Shown in pieces: positions 8,719-16,512 of a DNA stretch of 64,000 nucleotides. This DNA is from Anaerolineae bacterium (GTDB lineage: Bacteria > Chloroflexota > Anaerolineae > Aggregatilineales > J027), in assembly GCA_021463865.1 (NCBI GenBank), contig JAJTXY010000014.1, positions 1 through 64,000 on the forward strand, written 5' to 3'. The position numbers and the translations under genes are program-made. Within the stretch, counting starts at the first letter, position 1, and each line of letters starts with the position of its first letter. A model generated the notes under the pieces. That model had not been told where the DNA came from. It worked only from the letters and a program-made list of their open reading frames with translations, and ran no database searches.

Positions 8719-9612
8719 TTACCCTTTGATGCCGCTGGTGACGACACCCTGAACGAACCAACGCTGTGCCAATAGGAACACAGCCAGAATCGGCAGCACG
8801 GTGATGACCGCACCTGCCATAACGAGATTCCATTGGGTCAATGCACGTGGCCCGCCCTGCAACACCGCGAGGCCAACTGGAAGGGTCATCACGTCTTCCC
8901 GTCGTGCCACAAACAACGGCCACAAATAGGCGTTCCACAGGCCCATAAAACTGAATACGCCGAGGGTCGCCATAGCGGGCTTGGAAAGTGGCAGCAGTAC
9001 ACGCCAGAAAATCGTGAGGCGATTCGCGCCATCCAAAAACGCTGCCTCTTCCAATTCGCGGGGCAGGGTCAGGAAATGCTGGCGCAGCAGAAATGTGCCA
9101 AACGCGCTAAACAGCCCCGGCACAATCAGGGCTTGATAGGTGTTGGGCCAGCCCAATTCACGGATGAGAATAAACAAGGGGATCAGCGTCACCTGCGATG
9201 GCACCATCATCGTCGCCAGATAGAGCGTGAAGAGAGCATTCCGTCCGCGCCACTCCATCCGCGCAAAGGCATAGGCCGCCATCGCCGAGACGAGGATTTG
9301 CCCAAACGTACCAATCACCGCGACCAACATACTGTTGAACAGCATGTGCTCAATCGGCACGAGATCAAATAATTCGCGGTAGCTGTCAAAGCTGGCCGGG
9401 TCGGGAATCAGGCGCGGCGGCGTTTCTAAGATGTATTCGCGCGTTTTGAGCGACGTGGCGAACATCCAGACAAACGGCACAATCATAATCAGGGCCAGCG
9501 CGGTCAGCAGGATATAGCTTAGGCTGTGACCCAACAGACGCTGGGAGCCTCGTGGCAAGGCGAATTTAGGGCGTTCTTGGATAATGGAGCGTTCGGCGGT
9601 AAGGGTGCTCAT
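8719..9612 (-). CDS. carbohydrate ABC transporter permease (MalG type)
   Basis: A 297-residue inner-membrane permease with about six membrane segments. The EAA loop for ATPase contact reads EEAAFLDGANRLTIFWRVLLP (about residues 185-205). The N-terminus is about 25 polar residues before the first membrane helix. It pairs with the MalF-type protein encoded 12 bases upstream. Confidence 0.93.
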   Translation of the reverse strand: MSTLTAERSIIQERPKFALPRGSQRLLGHSLSYILLTALALIMIVPFVWMFATSLKTREYILETPPRLIPDPASFDSYRELFDLVPIEHMLFNSMLVAVIGTFGQILVSAMAAYAFARMEWRGRNALFTLYLATMMVPSQVTLIPLFILIRELGWPNTYQALIVPGLFSAFGTFLLRQHFLTLPRELEEAAFLDGANRLTIFWRVLLPLSKPAMATLGVFSFMGLWNAYLWPLFVARREDVMTLPVGLAVLQGGPRALTQWNLVMAGAVITVLPILAVFLLAQRWFVQGVVTSGIKG

Positions 9613-9624
9613 GCTGTCCTGCCT

Positions 9625-10509
9625 TTAAATATCGTAATTGACCCAGCGTTTTTGCAGCCGGATTTGGATAAAGGTGATGGCAAAGATCACCGCGAACAAG
9701 ACCCACGACATGGTGGCCGCGTAGCCCATGCGACTGTAGCTAAAGGCGTTCCGTACAATCTGCTCCACCACAACACTCGTGCCGCTGCGGGCGAAACGTT
9801 CTGGCATCAACCACGCCTGCTCAAACACCTGAAACGAATTAATGAGTGAGATAATCAGCGCGAAAAAAATCGAGGGGGTCAGCAGGGGCAGGGTGATATA
9901 ACGCAGACGCTGCCAACTGTGTGCCCCGTCAATCTTGGCGGCTTCATAGTAGGTTTCGGGGATGTTTTGCAGCCCGGCCAGCAGCATGACCGCCACAAAA
10001 CCCGTATCTTTCCAAACACTGGTGATGATGATGGCGTAGAGGGCGGTGTCGGGGTCAAATAACCATGCCGGGCCTTCGATGCCGATTTTCGCCAACAAAA
10101 AATTGAGTAGGCCAAAGCGCGGGTTGAATATCCATTTCCAGATGACAGCAACCACGACCCATGACGCCACAACGGGCACAAAAAAAGCGGTGCGGAAGAA
10201 CGACACCCCGCGCAGCCGTTGATTGAGCAGTAGGGCGGTAATCAGGGCCGTCAGCAGCACCGCCGGAATGTAATAGGCGATGAAGGTCAGGGTGTGTCGG
10301 AAGGCGATCCAAAAATCTTTGTCGTGATAGAGTTCCTTAAAATTATCCAGCCCGATGAATTGCGGGTCTTTGAGTAGATTCCATTCAAACAGCGTCAGGC
10401 CGAGCGAGGACAGAATCGGCCCCAGCACGAAGACCAATAGGCCAACGAGACTGGGGGCGAGGAAAAAAGCCACCCATCCCCATTTGCGTAACCCGACTTC
10501 TCCGACCAC
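9625..10509 (-). CDS. carbohydrate ABC transporter permease (MalF/UgpA type)
   Basis: A permease of about 294 residues with an EAA loop YYEAAKIDGAHSWQRLRYITL. The frame opens with TTG at 10515, but GGAAG directly abuts that codon. The GTG two codons later (10509) has six-base spacing and gives MVGEVGLRKWGW, so I prefer GTG. It forms the heterodimeric channel with the MalG-type partner. It is separated from the ROK gene by about 137 bases holding a small inverted repeat. Confidence 0.9.
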   Translation of the reverse strand: MVGEVGLRKWGWVAFFLAPSLVGLLVFVLGPILSSLGLTLFEWNLLKDPQFIGLDNFKELYHDKDFWIAFRHTLTFIAYYIPAVLLTALITALLLNQRLRGVSFFRTAFFVPVVASWVVVAVIWKWIFNPRFGLLNFLLAKIGIEGPAWLFDPDTALYAIIITSVWKDTGFVAVMLLAGLQNIPETYYEAAKIDGAHSWQRLRYITLPLLTPSIFFALIISLINSFQVFEQAWLMPERFARSGTSVVVEQIVRNAFSYSRMGYAATMSWVLFAVIFAITFIQIRLQKRWVNYDI

Positions 10510-10587
10510 TGGCAACTTCCTTTATTCAGTAAAAAAAGTTTTGGCAAAAAACACCCTTCAAATCTATTGACCTCACCCCCTGACTCC

Positions 10588-10610
10588 TTCTCCAACAGGC
10601 GCGAGGAGAA
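10588..10610. repeat. small inverted repeat between the ROK gene and the importer genes
   Basis: TTCTCC and GGAGAA are inverted around AACAGGCGCGA inside CCTCACCCCCTGACTCC... This pattern resembles short dispersed palindromes of Chloroflexota genomes (from memory). It may act as an attenuator within the operon. Confidence 0.3.
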
Positions 10611-10646
10611 TAACCTTTATTAAAGCCGTTCTCACAAGGGAGCGTG

Positions 10647-11867
10647 CTAAACCCCTTGCTCCAAAGGTGTCAACAGGGGTGATTCAAACACCTTGCCAAC
10701 GACCAAGCCCGCCGCGCCGCGTGCCCATAATTCTTCATCGGCGGGTTTAATTACAATCCGCACATTTTCCAATAAACCATCAAACGTGTGCTGCTCTAGG
10801 GCTTCCATCATCGGGGCAAGCCGATAATCTTCGGCAATCACACCCTCACCACTCAAAATGATTAACGATGGGGAGAGCAGATTAATTATCGTTGCCAGCC
10901 CCATGCCCAAATAGCGACCACTGCGGGCCAATGCGGAACGGGCTACCTCATCCCCTTCACGGGCGGCATCTACTACGCGCTGAAGAGTAATCGGGGCACG
11001 TACCCGTGAGGGCGTCCCATGTTTGAGGGCATCTACGATATATCGAAAGACCGCCGGGTCAGCCGCCATTGCCTCTAAACAGCCCTGTTTGCCACAATCG
11101 CAGGGTAGGCCATTGGCTTCGACGGTGATATGACCGAGTTCACCCGCCCCGCCACGTGTGCCTTGATAACGCTGGTGATTAAAGACCATGCCCATGCCGA
11201 TGCCGCGACCAACGGTCACCACGACAAAGTTGGCGACCTCATGCCCCGCACCAAATAACTGCTCGGTTAGGGTCAGCGAATTGACATCGTTTTCGATATA
11301 AACAGGCAGGTGAATTTCGTGGCTGAGAAGTTCGGCCAGCGGGACATCGCGCCAATGGAAATAGGGCGAATAATGGACGATGCCACGATCATAATCAATG
11401 ACTCCTGCCAAGCCGATGCCGACGCCCATGACGTGATTGCGGGCCACGCCGGATGCCGCCAGAACGCCTTCAATCAGCACTTTTAGGCCAGCGATGACCA
11501 CCTCTGAAGATTGAGCGTTGGGCAGAGGGCGTTCCAGATAGGCCAATGGGGTGGTTTCGAGATCAGTCAGCACCGAGACGATGCGTTGTTCCATCAACTT
11601 GATACCGATGACATAACCAGCAGTGGGGTTGAGTCGCAGCATGGTTTGACGACGACCCCCGGTGTAATCGCCTTCGCCATCCTCTTTGATCCAATTTTCG
11701 GCAATCAGGGCGCTGGTGATCTGCGAGACCGCCCCCACACTGAGGCCGGAAAGTTCGGTCAATTGTGAGCGCGACAATGGGCCAGAACCGCGCAGGATAT
11801 TGAGGATGAGGTTGCGGTTCATCGCCTTAATTAAATCACGATTGCCACGTCGAGGTTGGGTCGTCAT
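10647..11867 (-). CDS. ROK-family transcriptional regulator (NagC/XylR type)
   Basis: A 406-residue regulator with an N-terminal winged helix-turn-helix (about residues 15-70, LILNILRGSGPLSRSQLTEL) and a C-terminal ROK domain. The ROK zinc motif CDCGKQGCLEAMA is intact, as is the sugar-binding segment GVGIGLAGVIDYDRG. The start is the ATG at 11867; the TTG one codon upstream is less likely. It is the first gene of the importer/glycosidase operon. It is therefore the likely sugar-responsive repressor of that operon and of itself. Confidence 0.92.
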   Translation of the reverse strand: MTTQPRRGNRDLIKAMNRNLILNILRGSGPLSRSQLTELSGLSVGAVSQITSALIAENWIKEDGEGDYTGGRRQTMLRLNPTAGYVIGIKLMEQRIVSVLTDLETTPLAYLERPLPNAQSSEVVIAGLKVLIEGVLAASGVARNHVMGVGIGLAGVIDYDRGIVHYSPYFHWRDVPLAELLSHEIHLPVYIENDVNSLTLTEQLFGAGHEVANFVVVTVGRGIGMGMVFNHQRYQGTRGGAGELGHITVEANGLPCDCGKQGCLEAMAADPAVFRYIVDALKHGTPSRVRAPITLQRVVDAAREGDEVARSALARSGRYLGMGLATIINLLSPSLIILSGEGVIAEDYRLAPMMEALEQHTFDGLLENVRIVIKPADEELWARGAAGLVVGKVFESPLLTPLEQGV

Positions 11868-12005
11868 CAACTTTTATCATTCAATGAAATAAGATAATTA
11901 AAGCATACCGCTAGTCGAAAATTTTGTCAACAAGGAGATCTGTAAACCTTAATAGGGGCAACCTGAAGTGTGCGTGGTCGTTCTCTAACCCGGTCAGTCG
12001 TCTGG

Positions 12006-12350
12006 CTAAATTACCAAGCGAATCTTCTCAGTCTGTGGGAAGTGAACTTCAACGACTTCGCGCATGATTTGGAAAAAATCCTGTTTGGTACGCCGTGCTG
12101 TTACTTTGACCTCACGCCAGCCTGCCGGCGATTGGAAGATGACAACGGCATTGCAAACGCCACGCCGTTCGTACTCATAATCGCCTCGCTTGGCACGTCC
12201 GGGCTTGCGCAGCAGTGGTTCCAGTGTATCAGCTACGGACTGACAGGACCGCTCGTCAAAGAAAACCACTCGCTGATCGGGATGGTAGCCTTCAGCATAC
12301 AAGTCCAAAACATCCTCCATGCGCCACACAAAGGTCGCATCTACTGACGG
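12006..12350 (-). pseudogene. IS630-family transposase remnant
   Basis: About 115 codons match the middle of an IS630 DDE transposase: DATFVWRMEDVLDLY, then VVFFDE (a catalytic acidic residue), a basic K-P-G-R-x-x-R-x-D-Y-E-Y segment, FQSPAGWREVKVT and EKIRLVI. The frame stops where the next catalytic aspartate (D-N-L-N-T-H) should follow, and the N-terminal DNA-binding half is absent. No complete terminal inverted repeats are seen around it. It is a dead fragment marking an old insertion between the sugar operon and the BMP gene. Confidence 0.8.
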
Positions 12351-12439
12351 GATACCATCTATTCTATCCCTGTGGTTAGGTACTACTCACCCAATGGGAT
12401 TGAGCAGGTTTTTATTTCTGAAAACCATTGAAATGATAC

Positions 12440-12468
12440 AAAAAGAGCCGACCATCAAGGCCGACTCT
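12440..12468 (-). terminator. terminator after the tandem BMP gene
   Basis: On the minus strand AGAGTCGGCC and GGTCGGCTCT pair with two wobbles around a five-base loop, followed by TTTTT. It lies 39 bases past the stop. Confidence 0.7.
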
Positions 12469-12506
12469 CTTGAAAAACGGATGGGCTATCACCCGTCCAG
12501 TTATTT

Positions 12507-14510
12507 TTAGCTACCGTAGCCAGTCGTCACTTCGCCAGCGGCCAGATCAATCGCCAGTTGTTCTAGTTCAGCCTGCACTTCGGGGGCAACGGAACCTGCC
12601 AAATCGTGGAAGGGCGCGAGACCCACCTGACCCACAAAGTTGCCGTCCGCAATGGTGCCGTTGGCAAATTGGAGAATGAGGGTCGCCACGCCAGCATCCA
12701 ACAGCTTCATCGCGCTGGAAATCAAGCAGGAATGAGCTTCAGGCACGGTATACCATTGATCCGTGTCTACACCAATGCAGAAGGGAGCGCCACCGGGGGT
12801 GGATACTGCGCCAGCAACTTCGATCAAGCCACCGTTACCGGTCTTACCACCAGCAGCAAATACCACGTCCGCACCTTGATCGAGCGCTTGGCGGGCTGTT
12901 GCAGCGCCCCACGCGGGGTCGGTGAACGCCACGTCCAAACCACCCGGATGGTAAGTCAGCAGGACATTGATGTCGGGGTTGGTTGCCAACGCGCCGAGGC
13001 GATAGCCTTCAGCAAACGCGACAACGGGCGGAACTTGGTCAGTCCCCAAAACCGCCGCAATCGTGCCAGTCTGGTTTAGACGAGCAGCCAAAACACCCGC
13101 CAGATAACCCGCCTGATCTTCGGGGAAGATAAGGCCAGTGACGCCGGGGGTAACTGCGCCTTGGAATTGGTCAACACCGATAAAACGGATGTCGGGATAG
13201 GAAGCAGCGGCTTCGGCAGTGGCCTGCGTGAGAGCGAAACCAACGGTCACGATGATGTCCACGCCTTGTTCGGCAAATTCAGCAATGTTGGTCGCATAGT
13301 CGGCGGCATCTTGGGTTTCAATGAAGTCAACAGTGGCACCGCAGCGGCTAACCGCCAGCACGCCGTTCCATGAGCTTTCATTGAAGCTGCCATCGTCTAC
13401 CTGACCCACGTCCGTAACCAGACCGATACTTAGCTCGCTTAGGTCAAGGCCATAGCAGGTCAAAACCGCGCCAGTCCGCAGGCCATTTTCGGCTTGTTTA
13501 ATCAACGCCTGCACTTCAGCCGGAACCGAAGCCGCGAGGTCATGGAAGTCCGCGAGGCCAACTTCGCCCAACCAGTTGCCAGCAGGAATTGCACCTTCGG
13601 CATAGGCTTTGATGAGGGTCACGAGGCTGACATCAATCAGTTTGGTGGCGCTGGAAACGAGGCACGGATGCGCTTCGGGCACAGTCAACCACTGGTCAGT
13701 ATCCACACCAATGCAGAAGGGGTTGGTGCCAGCGGTGGTGACAGCACTAGCGACTTCAATCAATGCGCCATTACCAGTCTTGCCACCAGCGCCAAAGATC
13801 ACGTCTGCATTTTGGTCAAGCGCTTGGCGGGCTGTTGCAGCACCCCACGCTGGATCAACAAATGCAACATCCAAACCACCGGGATGATAGGTGCTGATGA
13901 TATTGATTTCCTTGCCCAATTGCTCGCCACCCCATGCCGCGCCGGAACGATAGCCTTCATTAAAGGCCACGACAGGCGGAACTTGGTCAGTGCCCAGTAC
14001 GGCGGCAATCGTGCCAGTTTGGGTGAGGCCAGCAGCGAGCACACCTGCGAGGAAGCCGGATTTATCTTCAGGGAAGATCAAGCCGGTTACGTTTGGAATG
14101 GTTTCGCTTTGGAATTGGTCAACACCGATAAAATGAACGTCGGGATAATTGGCGGCAGCTTCAACCGTTGCCTGACCAAGCGCAAAACCGACAGTCACAA
14201 TTACGTTGTAGCCATTATCGGCAAATTCGGCAATATTGGTCGCATAATCGGCAGCGTCTTGTGTTTCGATGTAATCCACGTCAGCGCCGAGTTCCTCACC
14301 CGCCATTTGCACGCCATTCCACGCACTTTCATTAAAACTACCATCGTCTACCTGCCCTACGTCGGTCACAAGACCAATTTTGAGCGGGGCTTGACGGGCT
14401 GTGCGCGAATTTAGGGTACTATCATCGGCAGCAAACGTTGGGGTAAGGCCGATTACTGCAATGGCTATCACAAGCGTGATAGCAATTACACTAGAGAAAA
14501 AGCGTCGCAT
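12507..14510 (-). CDS. BMP-family binding protein, two complete tandem domains
   Basis: A 667-residue exported protein. A signal peptide (about residues 1-28, ending P-T-F-A) precedes two full BMP/Med-type binding domains at about 43-352 and 360-667. Single-domain relatives are about 330-380 residues. Each copy has IGLVTDVGQVDDGSFNES, TGTIAAVLGTDQVPPVVAF, YHPGGLDVAF and PAWGAATARQALDQ, so the copies are very alike. BMP proteins bind nucleosides or similar ligands for ABC import, but no permease or ATPase is adjacent. The start is the ATG at 14510, eight bases after AAGGAG; the TTG at 14516 is too close to that site. The ligand is unknown. Confidence 0.9.
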   Translation of the reverse strand: MRRFFSSVIAITLVIAIAVIGLTPTFAADDSTLNSRTARQAPLKIGLVTDVGQVDDGSFNESAWNGVQMAGEELGADVDYIETQDAADYATNIAEFADNGYNVIVTVGFALGQATVEAAANYPDVHFIGVDQFQSETIPNVTGLIFPEDKSGFLAGVLAAGLTQTGTIAAVLGTDQVPPVVAFNEGYRSGAAWGGEQLGKEINIISTYHPGGLDVAFVDPAWGAATARQALDQNADVIFGAGGKTGNGALIEVASAVTTAGTNPFCIGVDTDQWLTVPEAHPCLVSSATKLIDVSLVTLIKAYAEGAIPAGNWLGEVGLADFHDLAASVPAEVQALIKQAENGLRTGAVLTCYGLDLSELSIGLVTDVGQVDDGSFNESSWNGVLAVSRCGATVDFIETQDAADYATNIAEFAEQGVDIIVTVGFALTQATAEAAASYPDIRFIGVDQFQGAVTPGVTGLIFPEDQAGYLAGVLAARLNQTGTIAAVLGTDQVPPVVAFAEGYRLGALATNPDINVLLTYHPGGLDVAFTDPAWGAATARQALDQGADVVFAAGGKTGNGGLIEVAGAVSTPGGAPFCIGVDTDQWYTVPEAHSCLISSAMKLLDAGVATLILQFANGTIADGNFVGQVGLAPFHDLAGSVAPEVQAELEQLAIDLAAGEVTTGYGS

Positions 14511-14856
14511 TATCAAAGCTCCTTGACTATTTAATTAATTACTTTTTTACGACGCTTTAGATTATAGTGCGTCTTATAGAAGCGGCAAGGTATGAATTAT
14601 CCCCCTAATTCGCTTAAAATGAGCAATTCTGACCAATCATTTTGTGAAAGGGATAGTGTATAATAATAGTGATTTTGAAATGTAGCCCGACAATCGAATT
14701 CGCCGAAATTTTCTCAGCAAAAACAGGTCTATATTAAAACATTGAAGGTGTTTACGCTGCCTTGCTTATAAAAAAGTTACTCAAGGCCACATTTTAATCC
14801 ACTGGTGGATTTGCATGGCAGCAAATTAGGGTTCGGATATTAAGGAGAGGTTTTCA
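14511..14856. other. 346-bp intergenic region, divergent promoters and possible pdxS leader
   Basis: No gene is seen. A TATAAT hexamer at 14659-14664 could be a -10 box for pdxS and would give a leader of roughly 185 bases. A hairpin AATCCA-CTGG-TGGATT (14796-14811) and an adjoining TTTGC/GCAAA pairing (14810-14825) lie in that leader. I recognise no known riboswitch class. Confidence 0.35.
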
Positions 14857-15762
14857 ATGTCTACCAATGGTCATTCCGGCAATGGGGTGCAAAAAGGCAC
14901 CGAGACAGTTAAGCGCGGACTTGCCCAAATGCTCAAGGGGGGGGTGATTATGGATGTGGTCACGCCCGAGCACGCCAAAATTGCGGAAGATGCTGGGGCC
15001 GCTGCGGTCATGGCGCTCGAACGGGTTCCGGCTGATATTCGGGTACAAGGGGGTGTTGCCCGCATGTCTGACCCCGATATGATTGAGGGAATTATTAACG
15101 CCGTGACCATCCCTGTCATGGCGAAGTGCCGTATCGGGCATTTTGTGGAAGCCCAAGTTTTGGAAGCCATTGGGGTAGATTACATTGATGAAAGCGAAGT
15201 ATTGACCCCTGCCGACGAGGAATATCACGTCAATAAACATGCCTTCAAAATACCCTTTGTCTGTGGTTGCCGTAATTTAGGCGAGGCGCTGCGTCGCATT
15301 GGCGAAGGTGCGGCGATGATGCGTACCAAAGGCGAAGCAGGTACTGGTGATGTGGTCGAAGCCGTCCGTCATGCTCGTGCTGTGCTAGGGGAAATCCGCC
15401 GCCTACAAAATATGCCCCCCGAAGAACTCATGACCTATGCCAAAAATATCGGGGCACCCTATCATTTGGTGGTCGAAGTGGCGGAGACAGGTAAATTACC
15501 TGTGGTGAATTTTGCGGCAGGTGGAATTGCGACCCCGGCGGATGCGGCCCTGCTCATGCAAATTGGCGTGGATGGGGTGTTTGTAGGTAGCGGCATTTTC
15601 AAAAGCGGCGACCCCGCCAAACGTGCCAAAGCGATTGTTGAAGCCACCACTCATTATAATGACCCAGACATTATTGCGAAGGTCAGTCGCGGGTTGGGCG
15701 AAGCGATGGTTGGCATCAATGTCACACCAGAGACACTTGTGCTAGGGAAACGCGGTTGGTAA
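14857..15762 (+). CDS. pdxS: pyridoxal 5'-phosphate synthase, PdxS (Pdx1) subunit
   Basis: A 301-residue (beta/alpha)8 enzyme that condenses ribose 5-phosphate, glyceraldehyde 3-phosphate and ammonia into PLP in the cytoplasm. Family marks are [31 protein letters not shown], the catalytic lysine in [11 protein letters not shown], and the second lysine region [11 protein letters not shown]. The C-terminal [10 protein letters not shown] phosphate site is intact and the length is normal. AAGGAGAGG precedes the start. The glutaminase partner pdxT is not adjacent and must lie elsewhere. A terminator follows directly. Confidence 0.97.
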   Translation: MSTNGHSGNGVQKGTETVKRGLAQMLKGGVIMDVVTPEHAKIAEDAGAAAVMALERVPADIRVQGGVARMSDPDMIEGIINAVTIPVMAKCRIGHFVEAQVLEAIGVDYIDESEVLTPADEEYHVNKHAFKIPFVCGCRNLGEALRRIGEGAAMMRTKGEAGTGDVVEAVRHARAVLGEIRRLQNMPPEELMTYAKNIGAPYHLVVEVAETGKLPVVNFAAGGIATPADAALLMQIGVDGVFVGSGIFKSGDPAKRAKAIVEATTHYNDPDIIAKVSRGLGEAMVGINVTPETLVLGKRGW

Positions 15763-15779
15763 ACCATCCGGCGATTTTG

Positions 15780-15815
15780 GGTGTGGCGAATGTCAAAAAA
15801 TCGCCGCACCTTTTT
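15780..15815 (+). terminator. rho-independent terminator after pdxS
   Basis: GGTGTGGCGA and TCGCCGCACC form a 10-bp stem with one wobble around an A-rich loop, followed by TTTTT. It also separates pdxS from the convergent kdpE. Confidence 0.8.
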
Positions 15816-15825
15816 CCCCTAATCA

Positions 15826-16512
15826 TTAGACTCGCACCAACCGATAGCCAACCCCCGGTTCAGTGATAATAATCTCAGGCAAGGCGGGATTTTCTTCAAT
15901 TTTTTGGCGAAGTTGGGCAAAGTATACCCGCAAATAATGCGTCTCATGGATATATTCTGGCCCCCAAACTTCACGCAAGATTTGCTGATGGGTCAACACT
16001 TTACCCGCATGTTGAATCAACAAACGCAGTAGGGCATATTCAGTGCGGGTGAGTTTGACGGGTTCACCATTTATTGTTACAACACGGCGCGATAAATCTA
16101 CTTTGAGACGACCACTGGTGAAAACTATTTCCTCCTGCTGGGGTTGGGCGTGGCGCTGGGCGGTGCGGATACGTGCCATCAGTTCATCCATACTAAAGGG
16201 CTTGGTCAAATAATCATCTGCACCCGCATCCAGCGCGTCCACTTTGTCTTGATCGCTGTCTCGTACCGAGAGGATAATGACGGGAGTTTTTGTCCATTCG
16301 CGCAGACGCCTCACCACGTCTAGGCCATCCGAATCGGGGAGACCCATATCTAAAATGATTAAATCGGGGCGTAGTTGGGCAGTTTTGAGGATGGCATCAT
16401 GTCCAGTAGCCGCCTCATGAATACAATAGCCATTGGCTTCTAGGCTGATGCGTAGAAATCGGCGAATCTGTGGCTCATCATCCACGATCAAAATCTGCGC
16501 CCCCTCAGCCAT
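15826..16512 (-). CDS. kdpE: KdpE, potassium-responsive response regulator
   Basis: A 228-residue OmpR/PhoB-type regulator. The receiver domain has acidic pair DD11-12, phospho-acceptor Asp55 in LIILDMGLPD and a conserved Lys in YLTKPF. The C-terminal winged helix contains LTRTEYALLRLL and ends with RLVRV. The start overlaps the kdpD stop by eight bases, so the pair is coupled. By family knowledge it activates the kdp operon when phosphorylated by KdpD; here it is the last gene of that operon. Confidence 0.95.
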   Translation of the reverse strand: MAEGAQILIVDDEPQIRRFLRISLEANGYCIHEAATGHDAILKTAQLRPDLIILDMGLPDSDGLDVVRRLREWTKTPVIILSVRDSDQDKVDALDAGADDYLTKPFSMDELMARIRTAQRHAQPQQEEIVFTSGRLKVDLSRRVVTINGEPVKLTRTEYALLRLLIQHAGKVLTHQQILREVWGPEYIHETHYLRVYFAQLRQKIEENPALPEIIITEPGVGYRLVRV

